A stretch of DNA of 64,000 nt from Hemileia vastatrix (lineage: Eukaryota; Basidiomycota; Pucciniomycetes; Pucciniales; Zaghouaniaceae): positions 1,697,501-1,761,500 of the forward strand of contig JASXTE010000002.1 in the NCBI GenBank assembly GCA_030280995.1, written 5' to 3'. The position numbers were made by a program, and so were the translations under genes. Under the pieces are notes generated by a model. That model searched no databases and was not told where the DNA came from. It saw only the letters and a program-made list of their open reading frames with translations. Position 1 is the first letter of the stretch. Each line of letters starts with the position of its first letter. Positions 1 through 11,492 of this stretch are shown here, piece by piece.

Positions 1-102
1 CCAATATTATATATATTCTCTACTTTATTCTCTTTCAAAACTTTTCTCTCACCCTCTCTTTCTTTAAACTACCACCATCACCACAAAATTCATTTAATTA
101 AA

Positions 103-2417
103 ATGTCAAATTTAAGATGCATTGGACAATTCTCTTTAAATTTTAAACCTATTTTTCCAAAAGAAAGATCTGTATTTGATGAAGTATCCACTCCAGTTAT
201 TATGCAACGAGGAAGATCTTTAGTTCATGTTTTTGGATTATTCAAAGAAGGAGAAGCAAAACCTATTGGTGATCTTTCTAATGAACAGAGCAGCCAAATT
301 GGACAACTACTTGGAGAAATTGGATCTGGATCTCAAATTTTAACTGAGGAAAGGGCTTTAAATCCCCAAATACCTTATTATTTTTGCTCTTACTTGGTTC
401 TACTATTAAACAGGCTGTAAAGAATTTGTGGCCTCCTTTTTTGTTTGACTGATTTTATTATTCAGGCTAAAGAAGTATTTCTAAATGCTCAAATTGATTT
501 GACACCAATTCCACACTGCAATCCAACCGTCTTCTTCAATATTCCTCATTCTTGTATTCACACAACTTCTAAAATTTCTGGGACAAGGGATAATCAAATG
601 GCAAATCTATCTATACGTGGTATGAAAAAAACTCTGAAAACGCATCAGATTCAAGCTATCAATTTTATGATAGACAATGAAAATAACTTATCCAAAAAGT
701 TAGAAAACCTGTGGAGGCATGCAGACAACAGCTGGCTGAGAGTGGGTTTTAATAATTATTATGAACAATTTCTTGAAGAAAAGTTATCCTCTGCAGGAAT
801 TGTTTCAATTCTAGCTGATGATATGGGCTTGGGAAAGACCCTCTCAACTCTTGGCCTAATTACTGCAACTCAAAGTGAAGCCAGACAATTCCAACTCTTG
901 GGTGGTGGACAAGAGAAAGATAGGACATCAGCAACTCTCATCATTTGCCCAGTTGCAACATTATAAAACTGGGTCAATGAAATAAGAATTCACTTTGAAG
1001 ATAATGCACTACCTTTCAAGGTTCTTTATGGGAAGGGTTCAAAGAAAATTAATTTTGAGGAGCTTCAGAACCAACTAGTTGTTTTGACTACCTATGAGAC
1101 AGCAAGTCCATCTTCTTCAAAGAAAACTCCTCAACCTATTCCGCCAGTAACTCATAAACTCATTTGGTACAGAATAGTTTTAGATGAGGCTCGGTAAGCA
1201 TTCATTTGAATTACTAATAATTTTGAACATAATATTATAAAAGCTGATGAAGTGTTTAACATAATTTAAAAGTTTAATCAAGAATCCCCAGTTGCACAAG
1301 AATCAGAATATATTGGCCTTGGAGGCTGAGTATCAACTATGCTTGACAGGGACACCACTTCAGAACCAGACAACTGATCTTCAAAGCATTATATCATTTC
1401 TCAGAATTGAAAGATGGCAAGAAAACTGGTTGTGGATTAATTTTCTTATGAATGGCTTAAAAAGAGGAAGCTCTAGCTCAATAAAATCGATAAATACTCT
1501 CATGAATGTCATATGCCTGCGGAGGACAAAAGAAGCAATCTTATCACTTCCTCGAAAAATTGAGCAAGGAATATCTGTAGAATTATCAGAACCTCGGCAC
1601 TCAAAACTTACAAAGCTTCAACAACATTTTTCTGAGTATTATGGGCCTTCTTGAAACACCAACCTCCCTTGGGACTCAGCTGAGTTTCTCCGAGAACTGT
1701 CAATTTTAGGGCAATTTTGTAACCACCCTGTCTACAAAAACACTGATCAACCTCCAACATTTCCTTTCACATGGAAACATTCAGCAAAGATTATACATAT
1801 AATCAGTCATTTAGAAATTTTCTTAAGGGGAGAATGGGGGATAATTTGTCCCAAGGATGTTATATTTTCAGAATATGCGGACTTTTTGGAAATGTAAGGA
1901 ATTCTATTAATTATCTCAATAACTTATTTTTAGCTTAAACAACATTTCAATATTCTATCCATTGAAACAGTATAAAAAAGGCTTTAGATGACCATGGAAT
2001 TAGCTACACAGAGCTTATAGGAAAGTTGAGCATGAAAAAAAGGTATGAAAATCTGGACAAATTCAAAAATGATGAAAGATGTCAAATTTTGCTTGGTACA
2101 ATCAAGGCTGCAGGAGTTTGAATAGACTTGAGGTGTGCACAAAATGTATATATAATGGTAAGTCAAAGAGTCTTATATTGAAATAGAAAAGGTTGATAAG
2201 AGAATTTGTTTAAAATATTGAAACAGGAGCCTGATTGGAATCCAGCAATGAACAGAAAGCAGTTGATTGTCTGTATAGAATGGGCCAACAAAATGAAGTT
2301 CATGTACTCAAGTATTTTGTAAGCAGAAGTATTGAATTCAGCATTTATAAGATACGAAGAAAAAAGATTGAGCTATCAATTTATGTGAAATTTTCTTTAT
2401 ATAAAGTTGCATCATAG
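103..2417 (+). pseudogene. SNF2/Rad5-like helicase, decayed
   Basis: Decayed SNF2-family DNA-dependent ATPase (chromatin remodelling or repair helicase, nuclear). The helicase motifs appear in order: Walker A DDMGLGKT near 820-840, motif Ia ICPVATL near 945-965, the DEAH-type box as DEAR near 1183-1194, motif III CLTGTPLQN near 1340, RRTKEA near 1520, motif IV VIFSEYADFL near 1860, TIKAAGV near 2100 and the motif VI region QKAVDCLYRMGQQ near 2260. Candidate introns (GTAAG...AG) fall at about 1195-1290, 1896-1975 and 2160-2225. It is broken by stops at 418, directly after the Ia motif (964-966), 1652, inside the GVGIDL-type motif (TGA near 2118), and by a frameshift just before motif VI. No RING finger is visible between the helicase halves. 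The family call is firm; the subfamily is uncertain. Confidence 0.85.
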
Positions 2418-2514
2418 CTAAAAATATTTATCTGTTCTAATTTTTTAAGGTTAAGTGTCCCAAACATTGGAAACGAGGAATATGAGTCTGCTAGACTATT
2501 GATTAGTGAATTCA

Positions 2515-3632
2515 TCAATATCTCACATTAGAATTTGAAATTTGTTCAAGTATGTAGGAAATGTTTATTGGGGCTTGACAATTAAGAAGTCTTAATTGTT
2601 GAGGATTAAGAGAAGCGAGATATAATAAAGAATAGCAGTCACTTGGCAAACCCCTGGGGACTGGAAAAGAATTAAAGTGAGTCTTGATTGAGGATACCAA
2701 ATTTAATCTATCATATAATGCCAAGTTCTTAAGTATTTTTCCTGAATAAGAGGAAGATTCTCGGATTTGAATGTGTTTCTGGTCAAGATTTTGTGCAAAT
2801 CTTGAGAATTCTTCAGATCTCCATGGCAATAAAATCTGCTTAAAAGAAACTTCATCATCAATTTCAGTGTCTGAGCAACATTTGACGTTTTTGAAAAGAT
2901 TCTCATAGGTTTCACCACTTGGAAGTTGTTTAAGAAGGTGATTTCGGTTAAAAGAATTCTGAAAAAGATTGTCAAATTTATATAAGCTTGTGTAAAAAAA
3001 AAGATAAAAATATTAGTTCTTACTTTCTTTTTTATTTTATATTTATACTTTCTAATTTTAACTACTTCAAAGAAACTATCAGAATCTTTTCCGAGTCGTA
3101 ATTTATCAGCATAACCTATAAACCAGCAGTGAAGAACACCCATTTGATTTAGGTAGGAAATATGAGTAGAGTCCATTGAATAAGAAACCAAATAATTATT
3201 TTCCAAAGCTTTATCCCAGTGCTTAATGATAATTTTTGCCAAAACTTGATTCCACTTGTGAAACCAATCAAGATTCCAAGCAAACATTTTTCCAGGAAAG
3301 TTGCATTTAAGAAGAAAGTGGATAAAAGCATTGTAGAATATAGCTGGGATTTGTTCAGAAACACGGTAATTTTGTTCATGATATGGCAAATTAATATCAA
3401 TGTTGAGAGAGCTTATATTGAACAATGAAAACCTATGTAGTTGTTCTTCTGTGGGTTTCAGCTTCCATTCATTAGAATGAGGTGAAATATTCAAAAGCAC
3501 ACGACAGAAATTGTATATAGACCTGCAAAAATGAGAAGTTGATTGAGGGAGTATCTCATTGAATCTTTTATTTAGTACATGGGTATTAGTAGGTATTTTT
3601 CCCTGAGGAAAATAAGAACAACTAGAGCTCAT
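2515..3632 (-). CDS. Hypothetical two-exon gene, 350 aa
   Basis: I do not recognise a function. On the minus strand exon 1 runs 3632-3024 and exon 2 runs 2958-2515. They are joined by a 65 bp intron (donor GTAAGA, acceptor TTTTTCAG) that preserves phase 0 and gives an uninterrupted 350-residue reading frame. No signal peptide or membrane segment is evident once the intron is removed. The middle is rich in aromatic residues (for example AWNLDWFHKWNQ). The C-terminus carries GLPSDCYSLLYLASL, which resembles FLPKNCYSPGYLANL at the end of the decayed gene at 30.8-32.5 kb and suggests a shared lineage-specific family. It lies tail to tail with the SNF2 relic, about 100 bp away. A splice acceptor-like TTTTTGCAG near 3524 means an alternative upstream exon is possible. 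Confidence 0.55.
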
Positions 3633-4239
3633 GGATTCTGGAAGCTTTACTTTGATGACCTCTTAGATTTGAAAATTTTAAAATAATATATTTTGTTGAA
3701 AAAATATTTATTTTTCAGACTGTAATTCTATATTGTGAAAAATAAATATTATAAATTTTTTTATATCTTATAGTGATTATTAGTGAAAACCTTTCTGTTA
3801 CTTGGCAGAATTTTATTAATTCAGGTGATTGCAGAAAAAAAAAACGGCAACACTTAAATAACTTTATTATTATAAATTAAATGGTATTATTTTGATTCAA
3901 GTTATATCATAGTTTCTCCTATATTTATAAATGCGATCAATTTGTATTCTCTTATAGTATTATGCTTTGTGCAAAATAAGCTGTTTGATAAAGATGTATG
4001 CAAAATTGTAAAATGTAGCGAGTCTGAAACATTTTGCTGATGCACAGTATGGATACATACTTAATACATGGTTGATCTGCATTAAACAAACATTCAAAGA
4101 AATCCATGGTAACCAACTTGTTAATAAAGTTCTTGAGACGTAAAAATTAGCTTATTTTAAAAAGTGCTTCACAATAAATAAATAGTTTGTTCAATTGCTA
4201 CCATCCAGTAACATATTTCTTATATCCAGAAGTCTTAAA
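3633..4239. other. AT-rich gap before the Plavaka transposase
   Basis: No gene or RNA is visible. The stretch must contain the promoter of the transposase and possibly the left terminus of the Plavaka element, but I could not pair a terminal inverted repeat with any sequence downstream of 30.3 kb. Confidence 0.4.
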
Positions 4240-7200
4240 ATGCCACCATTTTTTTGCGTTTGTAAATGTGAAGAGCTTGGATGTTCATCAAGAATGCATC
4301 AGACCTCATTGGGAAGCTTTGAAGTTGGTGTAGCTTTCAAAACATCTCAGTCATGCTCCAAACATGAAGAGGAAAGAAATCGCAAAGCACAAATGGTTGG
4401 TACATCCAGTGCTTCACCTAACTTAGGATCCAACATCCCAGATCTTGTAAGACATCAATATTTGGTAAATAAAGAGAAATTATGTTTCAATTAATCTCTA
4501 TTTTTTTTCTTTGCTTAGGGGCAGCCTGTTTTTGAAACAATTCAATCTCTACCACGGTCAAACAATTTGAATTTGGAAGAGCCTTATAGCCAAAAGATAA
4601 TGTGGCAAGCAGCAAAACTTTCTCTTATCCATCATTTAAGCAAAGAAGGTTGTGCTGAACTTTTGCATGATGAAGTCAACAAACTCAAACTTCTTAGTGA
4701 CATAGGCAATCTAGATGCTAAAAGAATCATCAGCCTGATTCCCCTTTCTATAGAGACAGTTTTTAGTCGATTGCAACTCAATCCATTATTTGTCACCAAG
4801 ACATGCTGTGCTAAGTGCTTTGCTCTTTATGAGTATATCCCCAAACACCAACCATTGATCTTATCTTGTACTCAACCTTTTTATTCATCCTCAAAGCGCT
4901 ATTTGAAAGATTTAGGACAGAGAGAAGAAACTGTCAATTGTGATGAAAATTTGTATTTGGCTAAGTACAAACAAGAAGAAGCAATCTACCATCCTCATAA
5001 AACATTTCATCACAACATTTTGGTTGAATGGCTTTCAGGAAAGTTTAAACTAATCAAATTTGAGATGCTGATTGAGAAAAAAAATGATTTTCTAGAAAAC
5101 ATGGAAAGCGATGTCATGAAAGATGTATATGATGGTTTTGTATGGAAAAATTTCCAGATATTTCTACAACTCGAAATAGAAGTGTCGATGGATATACAAA
5201 AACACGAGGTAATTTAATGTTTAGTTTATATGTTGACTGGTTTAGGCCGGGTGGCAATTGTATTGGAGGTCATCAGAAATCTGTGCGTAATATCTTGTTG
5301 GTGTGTATGAACTTGCCTACAGAATATCGATACAAAACCAAAAATCTATTTTTGTATGCTATTATTCCTGGTACAACTGATCCAACAAGTGAACAAATAA
5401 ATAATCTTCTGAAGCCTCTTGTTGATGAACTAAAGACTCTATGGGATGGCATATTTATTGAAAAAACACCTCACTATCCACAGGGCCAAAAAATAAGGGC
5501 TGCATTATTCTCTTTAATAAGAGACATTCCAGCAATGCGAAAGATTGCTGGTTTTGCAAGTCACTCAGCCACTAAGTTCTGCTCTGTCTGTCATATTTCA
5601 AAAGATGAAATCGGTGAGCATCAAGTCGAAAATTTTTCCTTGCGTACTCATGAGGATCATATGCACTGGGCAGAGAAGTAGAAAAAGTGCCAGTCACATT
5701 GGGAGCGGGTATCTATTGTTAGGAGTCATGGGGTTCGATGGAGCAAGCTAAATAACCTTGTATATTGGCAACCTACTGAATATTGCTCAATTGACTTGAT
5801 GCATTCACACATGCTTGGAAATCTTAAAGATCACAGTCTAACTTTTTATCTAATACATAATGCCGCAATCGACCTAGAAAAAAAGCTGACAAAGGAAAAA
5901 AATTGGCATGTAAGAAGAGAAGATGATAATGCACGTTCTGATATATTTCTAAATAAGCAATATAAAAAACGTAGAAGCAGCTTAATCAGCACTGATGCCG
6001 ATAATATTGAACCAGTGGGACGGCAAAAAAGACTACAATATACAAGTACAATGAGACGGTCACAAACATATATTAGAATGGATAGTGGAGGAGCTGAATC
6101 AGAAGGATCAAACAGCCAGACAAAGTCATCAAGTTCTGAACATCACTTTCAAACCTTAGAGTTTGGCTCCGAACATGCTTCTGAAAGTGGAAGTCAAAAT
6201 TCAACCTATAACTTAAGGCAAAAAAGTATCAGTATATCCGAAAGTGAAAGATCTAATTCATCCGTTGAGACTATTAGAAGTAAGGAAGATAAAAAGAGGG
6301 GCAAAGAGAAAGAAAGTGAAAGAATTAGGAATCCACGATTGTCAGCCACTGAGCTAGAGGCAGTGTGGAATGTGATAGAGCAAACAAAAAAACCTTCCTG
6401 GATTTCACGAGTGCCAAAACAAGTAGGATCTAAAAAGTCAGGTTCCCTCAAAGCTGCAGAGTGGAATGTACTTTATACTGTTTACTTTCCTTTGTCACTT
6501 ATCCCCCTTTGGGTAGAAAAATTAAATCAAGCCAAGACATCCGTGATGTTAGACCTCAAACCTAGAGAATATTATCTTTTCAATTCACTCACCACTTTAA
6601 GTTCAATTACCAACTTTTTGACTTTAAAAAATGTGTCTGCCGATGAAGTTGATGAATTAAAACAACTGCTATTGGAGTATCGTAACTGCTTGGAAGAAGG
6701 TTGGAAAAATATCAGCTTTAAGCCAAATCTTCATTTCACTCAACATTTTCCAGAAATGATTAAATGTTTTGGTCCACCCGTAGGTATGGCTACTTGGGCT
6801 GCTGAAAGAGTTAATGGTATATTATTGGAAATTCCAAACAATCATCATCCAGATATTTAGTTTGGTAATTGGGTGCTTAAAAATGCAAATGAGCTAATTT
6901 ATTTTTATTGAACATAGAAGAAATACCACAGACCATGCTCAAGCACTGGCATCGGAAGTCTAGGGTATTGGAACTAGGTGAAGCTGAAGATGATGCTCAG
7001 TATGGATCTAATATTAAAAAAATTGAGTACAATACAAAAAAAGACATTTCCATCTAACTGAGGCATTATTTACAAAATGGGTAAGGGCACACTTAAGAAA
7101 AGAGACATCTAAACGTGCTTTGTTACCATCAGAGAAGGTAGGAGACAGGGTAGTTGAAAATATAGCAAACATATTGGTCCATGGAAAGAGTTATACGACT

Positions 7201-7460
7201 CATGACCAGAATCCTGGGAATTCTACGATTGAATTCTACTTTGGAAAAGATAGTCAGTTTGGGCATATTGATCAGCTTTTCAGTTCAAAAGACAATAATG
7301 AAAAAGTCTATCTAATCGTTAGTCCATTTAAAGAGCTTATACCAGAAGATACAAAAAAGGATCCCTATGAGGCGTTTCAACAAGTGCATTGCTGTTTAGT
7401 AAGAGTAGAAAAAGCGACACAAATTGTGATAAATCAAGATTCAATTATTGGACATGCTGC
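4240..7460 (+). pseudogene. Plavaka (tnp2-like) transposase, 5' part
   Basis: Plavaka-type transposase of the CACTA-like tnp2 group, a DNA transposon family common in basidiomycetes. The start ATG at 4240 opens a Cys/His-rich N-terminus (CVCKCEELGC...MH). A 54 bp intron (4465-4518, GTAAAT...TTAG) joins in phase. Family-typical blocks follow: YVDWFRPGGN with IGGHQKS (5230-5280), LPTEYRYK, PTSEQINNLLKPLVDEL, PAMRKIAGFASHSATKFCSVCH (5530-5595), HGVRWSKLNNLVYWQPTEYCSIDLMH (5730-5805) and, after an acidic/Ser-rich insert, the late block HFTQHFPEMIKCFGPP...ERVNG (6735-6820). It is broken by a 1-bp frameshift near 5150, TAG at 5679, TAG at 6858 and a frameshift near 7040. It is cut at 7460 by GYP-A; the frame continues at 30245. 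Confidence 0.88.
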
Positions 7461-8552
7461 TGTAGACAAACCTATAGTACTAGCTATAGGCCTTGACCAA
7501 GGGAGTGGAGAAAAACCAGAGAGAAAATCACCTGTCCCTTTAGATAAAAAGAGTGAGATTTACTTGCTAAAGTAAGTTGGTTCCTGTTTTGCTAAAGCTC
7601 CCTTTTAACACACTTGACTGCTTGATGAGCCAAGAAAGTAGTCACCAGATAGACTACCAGACCAAAGAACTGAAATGTAAAACAAAGTCCACACCAGAGA
7701 GAGCAAAGATACTTGATGTAGGCTGAAAATCCACACCAGAGACAGCAATAATACTTGCTATAGCTTGCAAGACTATAAAAGAGAAAAAAGTTTCCAAAGT
7801 TAAGTTAAATGAAGAACTAACTTGCAACAAACACAGCCAATTGTGGCCAGAAAACAGTGAAAACTGAGTGAGGAACAATGATATCACCTCCGGATGGTTG
7901 TATGATGATTAAGGTTGCCCCAAACTGTCTTATTCACTATGTACACACAGACCACTAACTAAGAGCCCATGCACACCCACCAACCTGGCGCCTGTACCCG
8001 CCAAATTGCATAAAAAACCCTCCTGGAGCGCTCCCCAACCTCGTAAAACAGAGGCGGGAGGGCTGCCTGATGTCAGAGATGCCGCCTGAAGCGGCCCAGC
8101 CTCCCTGAAGCCAGAAAACCAATAAAAACCACTAATCTACTTAGAAAAATTAGCTACAACTACTAAAACCTTTAAAACACGGAATTTCACTATAACAACA
8201 TTGTGACATGAAATATAGAGAAAAATTAGCTCTATCCAATGGTACTAAGCACTTAACCCTAAGAGTTAAGGTTAGCCTGTAAAACACGAAAAACAAAATT
8301 AAACAGCAATCTTTTATAAATGAAAAATGAGGAAATGACCCCTTAAAACTCAGAATATGAAAAATGTTTTCAAGACATAAAATATAGAGAAAAACCAGGG
8401 CTATCCAATGATAGTACCCACATACCCGCAGACCCAATATCCACAGAATAAAACCAGAAAAATACCCAATTCTTTAACAGATGTCAATTAAGACATGCAC
8501 AAACCGTGCCAAATCACACAACAAAGGCCCCTGCCAATGTTGGAAGACCACA
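7461..8552 (-). repeat. GYP-A 3' LTR (left)
   Basis: Direct repeat of 29167-30240. On the plus strand it begins TGTAGACAAAC and ends AAGACCACA, so in element sense it is TG...CA. Relative to the right copy it has scattered substitutions and about 18 extra bases near 8070. Open frames seen inside it also occur in the right LTR and are not genes. Confidence 0.93.
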
Positions 8553-8562
8553 TCCTCCCTCC
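8553..8562 (-). promoter_or_regulatory. GYP-A polypurine tract
   Basis: The plus strand reads TCCTCCCTCC, which is GGAGGGAGGA in element sense, directly abutting the 3' LTR. This is the expected position of the plus-strand priming site for reverse transcription and it fixes the inner LTR edge at 8552. Confidence 0.8.
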
Positions 8563-8600
8563 AATTGAGAATTTCCGCATTCTTTCTTCATCCAACCACC

Positions 8601-9228
8601 ATGTTTAACCTTCTTCCCAAATCTGCCTCTGAAATGGGCCCCTGCCAATACTGCATCGACAATAATTGACACCACCTGTTCACACATACAGAACGTCCTG
8701 TGATGTCTGCCAATCCAGAAAGAAGACCTGCCACAGACCTGGTCCACTTTCTTCCACAACAGATTCACCTCCACCTCAACCTGGTCCTTCTTCTGCCAGC
8801 ACCAAAAGATCTAGGCCATCCATCCTGATACCCAGATTAATCAAAAAGCTCCACCCTTCCCAGAAGAGTGCCACAACCCATAAAACAACTAGTTCCCCCA
8901 TCCCTGGTCCATCTGATGGTAAAGAACATTCATTCCTACCTTCAAATTTAAAACTGATAACTTCTCAGTTCCTCCCTCTTCTGATAGTGATGATAACAAT
9001 GTAGGATCCATTGCACCACCAACACCAATGCACTTGCCCACTATCAAGGCCAAGTTCCAACAACACACATCTCAGCAGAAACAACTTCTGCTTCACTACT
9101 TCCAATACACTCCTGCTAGAGATCCACAGGACATTGAGAACAGAAGACACCTCATTCACCAGTTCAAGGCTAATTCTGAACACTTCATTTCATCTCTTGA
9201 TTCCCTCTGTAATTCAACTAGTACTTGA
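8601..9228 (+). pseudogene. GYP-A antisense accessory gene 1, zinc-cluster-like, broken
   Basis: A decayed reading frame antisense to gag-pol, just inside the 3' LTR. ATG at 8601 sits in a good context (CCACCATGT). The frame encodes MFNLLPKSASEMGPCQYCIDNN, then shifts by one base near 8665. The next frame gives SCDVCQSRKKTC (CX2CX6C, the second half of a Zn2Cys6-type array) followed by a Pro/Ser-rich stretch. A second shift near 8940 leads to SVPPSSDSDDN...LPTIKAKFQQHTSQQ, ending at 9228. The layout (Cys pairs at the N-terminus, then Ser/Pro-rich low complexity) is that of accessory gene 2. It is non-functional in this copy. The relationship to zinc-cluster proteins is inferred from Cys spacing only. 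Confidence 0.55.
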
Positions 9229-9897
9229 GGCTGATTCAGAAAAGAAAAATTGACCACACCCTCTATAGGATGTAACCACAAACAACCCTCAGTTTTAAGA
9301 CTTGGGGGACCATCCTCATTTTATAGTCTTGGAGGACTCAAAAACCCTCAGTTTAAAGTCTTGGGGGACTCAAAAACCTAAATTATCAACCCAGAACCAG
9401 AGATCAACCACATTAAGACACAGATAAAAAACTAACATTCTGGGGTAATTTTGAAGAGAGCTGCCAGCCCATAAATTACCCCCAAACTTGCCTTTGCTAA
9501 ATTTTGAGGCTCCCCCTGTGGATACCCTCCATCAATCTTTCAAAACTAACTCCAACAACAAAAACTTTTCCCTCAGTTTATAGTCTTGGGGGACTTACAA
9601 CCCTCAGTTTAAAGTCTTGGGGGACTAACACAGTGTTCAGTTTAAAGTCTTGATGGACTAGCCTTGATAAAATCTTGAAACCAGCCAGTTTAAAGTCTTG
9701 GAGGACTAATAACATAGCTTTTTCAGTTTAGAGTCTTGATGGACTGACGGAATTTTGCATAAAATGGACACAGCCAATTTCATGCAGCACACCTCTACAG
9801 CCAACCCGCTGAGCTTTCCCCTTCACTTCATCATCTACCCATCACTGACAAAAAATCTCATCCTATTTCTTTTCATCATCTTTTCTCACCACAGATC
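9229..9897. repeat. Array of a reiterated 22-nt motif upstream of accessory gene 2
   Basis: No gene. Eight imperfect copies of a motif of the form CAGTTTAAAGTCTTGGGGG plus ACT lie near 9290, 9318, 9348, 9575, 9604, 9637, 9686 and 9724. Two more diverged copies (CAGTTTAAAGTCATAGTGG type) lie at 12170 and 12433. A separate block of about 100 bp (CATTCTGGGGTAA...TTACCCCCA...CTTGCC) at about 9429-9530 recurs at about 12259-12350 and 12518-12610. The array sits where the promoter of accessory gene 2 should be. Confidence 0.7.
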
Positions 9898-11492
9898 ATG
9901 GCTGGATCTCCTGATGTTAACCCTTCTACTCTCCCTTGCTTCACTACCCCCAAGGACTATGCCTGCAATCAGTGCATCCACATGTGCAGACCTTGCACAT
10001 TCACTCTTCCGAATCCTGAATCCAAATTCTACAACAGGGATTGTGACTCTTGCTATTCCAAAAAGAAAAGATGTGACAGAGACGCCAACTACCCTATTCC
10101 TCTGCCTTCTTCTTCTCACAAATACATCTCCAGATCCCCTATCAGATCTCCAGAGCTTGGTCCTTCCTCTTCCTCTCTATCTTCTGCTTCTTCCAGAAGA
10201 TCCAGAAGCTCAGATTCCCGCACTCTTCCCAAAAGACCAGCCTTAGCATCACAAGAAACTGCTTTTATCTCCGCTAAATTAGCTTCAAAAGCTTCAAGAT
10301 AAACTCCCAGGCTTCTAGACCGCGTCCAGACAGCCCGGCCGACATCGGGTGGCCCGCCCGCCTCACTGGACAGTGAAAATACAGCTCAAAATCTCCAAAA
10401 ACAACTGGAAAACAGCCAAATTCCATCAATCAACGAAAACAACTCTACACAATCACCTCCCACTGCTCCCAGAGAAATGCAATCCACCCTTCCAAAGTCC
10501 AAAAGTACCAAAATTTACCAGATTTCTAAGAGACCTTCCAGAGAATCCCAAGAAGAAACCAGAACACCACACACTGCTCCACAACAACAACTTCGTCCCC
10601 AACTAAGACAAAGAAACTACAACTCTCCTCTGTCAGCCAACTACTCTTCCAACAGTTCCATCTCTTCAAATTCTCCATCCAGAAGAGAGCAGTCTGCTTC
10701 CAAATCCCCCTCTCCTGCTCCATCCTTAAACAACCCTGGTACTCCATCACTAGCACCTCCTCCAACTGAATCCAACAGAAATAGCAACCACAACAACAAC
10801 AACAATCTCACTGCTCCAACTAGGCCCCAGGAACCTCAGCATCCCAGTTCACCTTCTCAGGATCTTTCAGAGGAAGACCATGAGAATCCATATCATTCCC
10901 TAGTTGATCCACCCACTATAACCATTACAAAATCGTCAGAGATCCAAATCAAAGCTTCTTACAAATTTGATGAGCTTCCAATCTGTAAGTACCAAATTAA
11001 TTATTCCATTTCTTCAACAAAAATAATTACTGATCCAATTCTTCTTGTCTAGTTGGCACCCCTCCTCCTGAATCTATTATTGGAGTTGGCCAACCTCTTG
11101 AAACTTCTTTGACCTTGGATTATGGAGACATGAAGAAACACCTAAGCACCATGTGTTCCAACATGCTAAAAGCCTTTGCCCTCCATGGACCTTTGAATGA
11201 CTTTGAAAAATCCCTGGGAAAGCGCCTGTTGGATGACCACTGGAAAATGTCTAGGATCATTAAACACACCCTTCAGCACTCCATTCCTACCTCTTCTTCT
11301 TCCTCCTCTGAACTTTCCTCTAATCCAATTCCTGACCATTACAATCCCTATCATCTCTCCAGCAGGATGCACTTCAAAGAACACAGTGCTTCCCACAATC
11401 CCAAAAAAAGAAAAAAATCATCACAATCCGGACCAGCCTCCAGAAGCTTCATCATCCAGACAATGAGCTCCTGCAAAAGATTAGAAACATAA
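9898..11492 (+). CDS. GYP-A antisense accessory gene 2: Zn2Cys6-like, spliced
   Basis: A two-exon gene antisense to the GYP-A pol genes, between integrase and 3' LTR. Exon 1 is 9898-10984 and exon 2 is 11053-11492. The 68 bp intron (GTAAGT...TTACTGAT...TCTAG) joins in phase to give about 508 codons. One in-frame TAA at 10300-10302 is the only defect; the frame continues cleanly past it. Residues 23-59 form C-X2-C-X6-C-X15-C-X2-C-X6-C, the spacing of fungal Zn2Cys6 DNA-binding clusters apart from a rather long central loop, with basic YSKKKR in the second half. The rest is Ser/Pro/Asn-rich low complexity followed by a better-ordered C-terminal part (LTLDYGDMKKHLSTMCSNML...DHWKMSRIIKHTL). Role unknown; a DNA- or RNA-binding regulator is an inference. 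The intron can survive retrotransposition because it is antisense to the genomic RNA. Confidence 0.65.

Noticed and set aside
3660..4200. CACTA-like terminal repeats for the Plavaka element
   Set aside because: Short CACTA/TAGTG strings exist but could not be paired with a matching inverted end beyond 30.3 kb.
6206..6451. Minus-strand frame in the Plavaka insert
   Set aside because: Complement of the Ser/Glu-rich transposase insert; no independent evidence.
7654..7887. Minus-strand frame MISLFLTQFSLFSGHNWL, repeated at 29361-29594
   Set aside because: It lies within both GYP-A LTRs and reflects LTR identity, not a gene.
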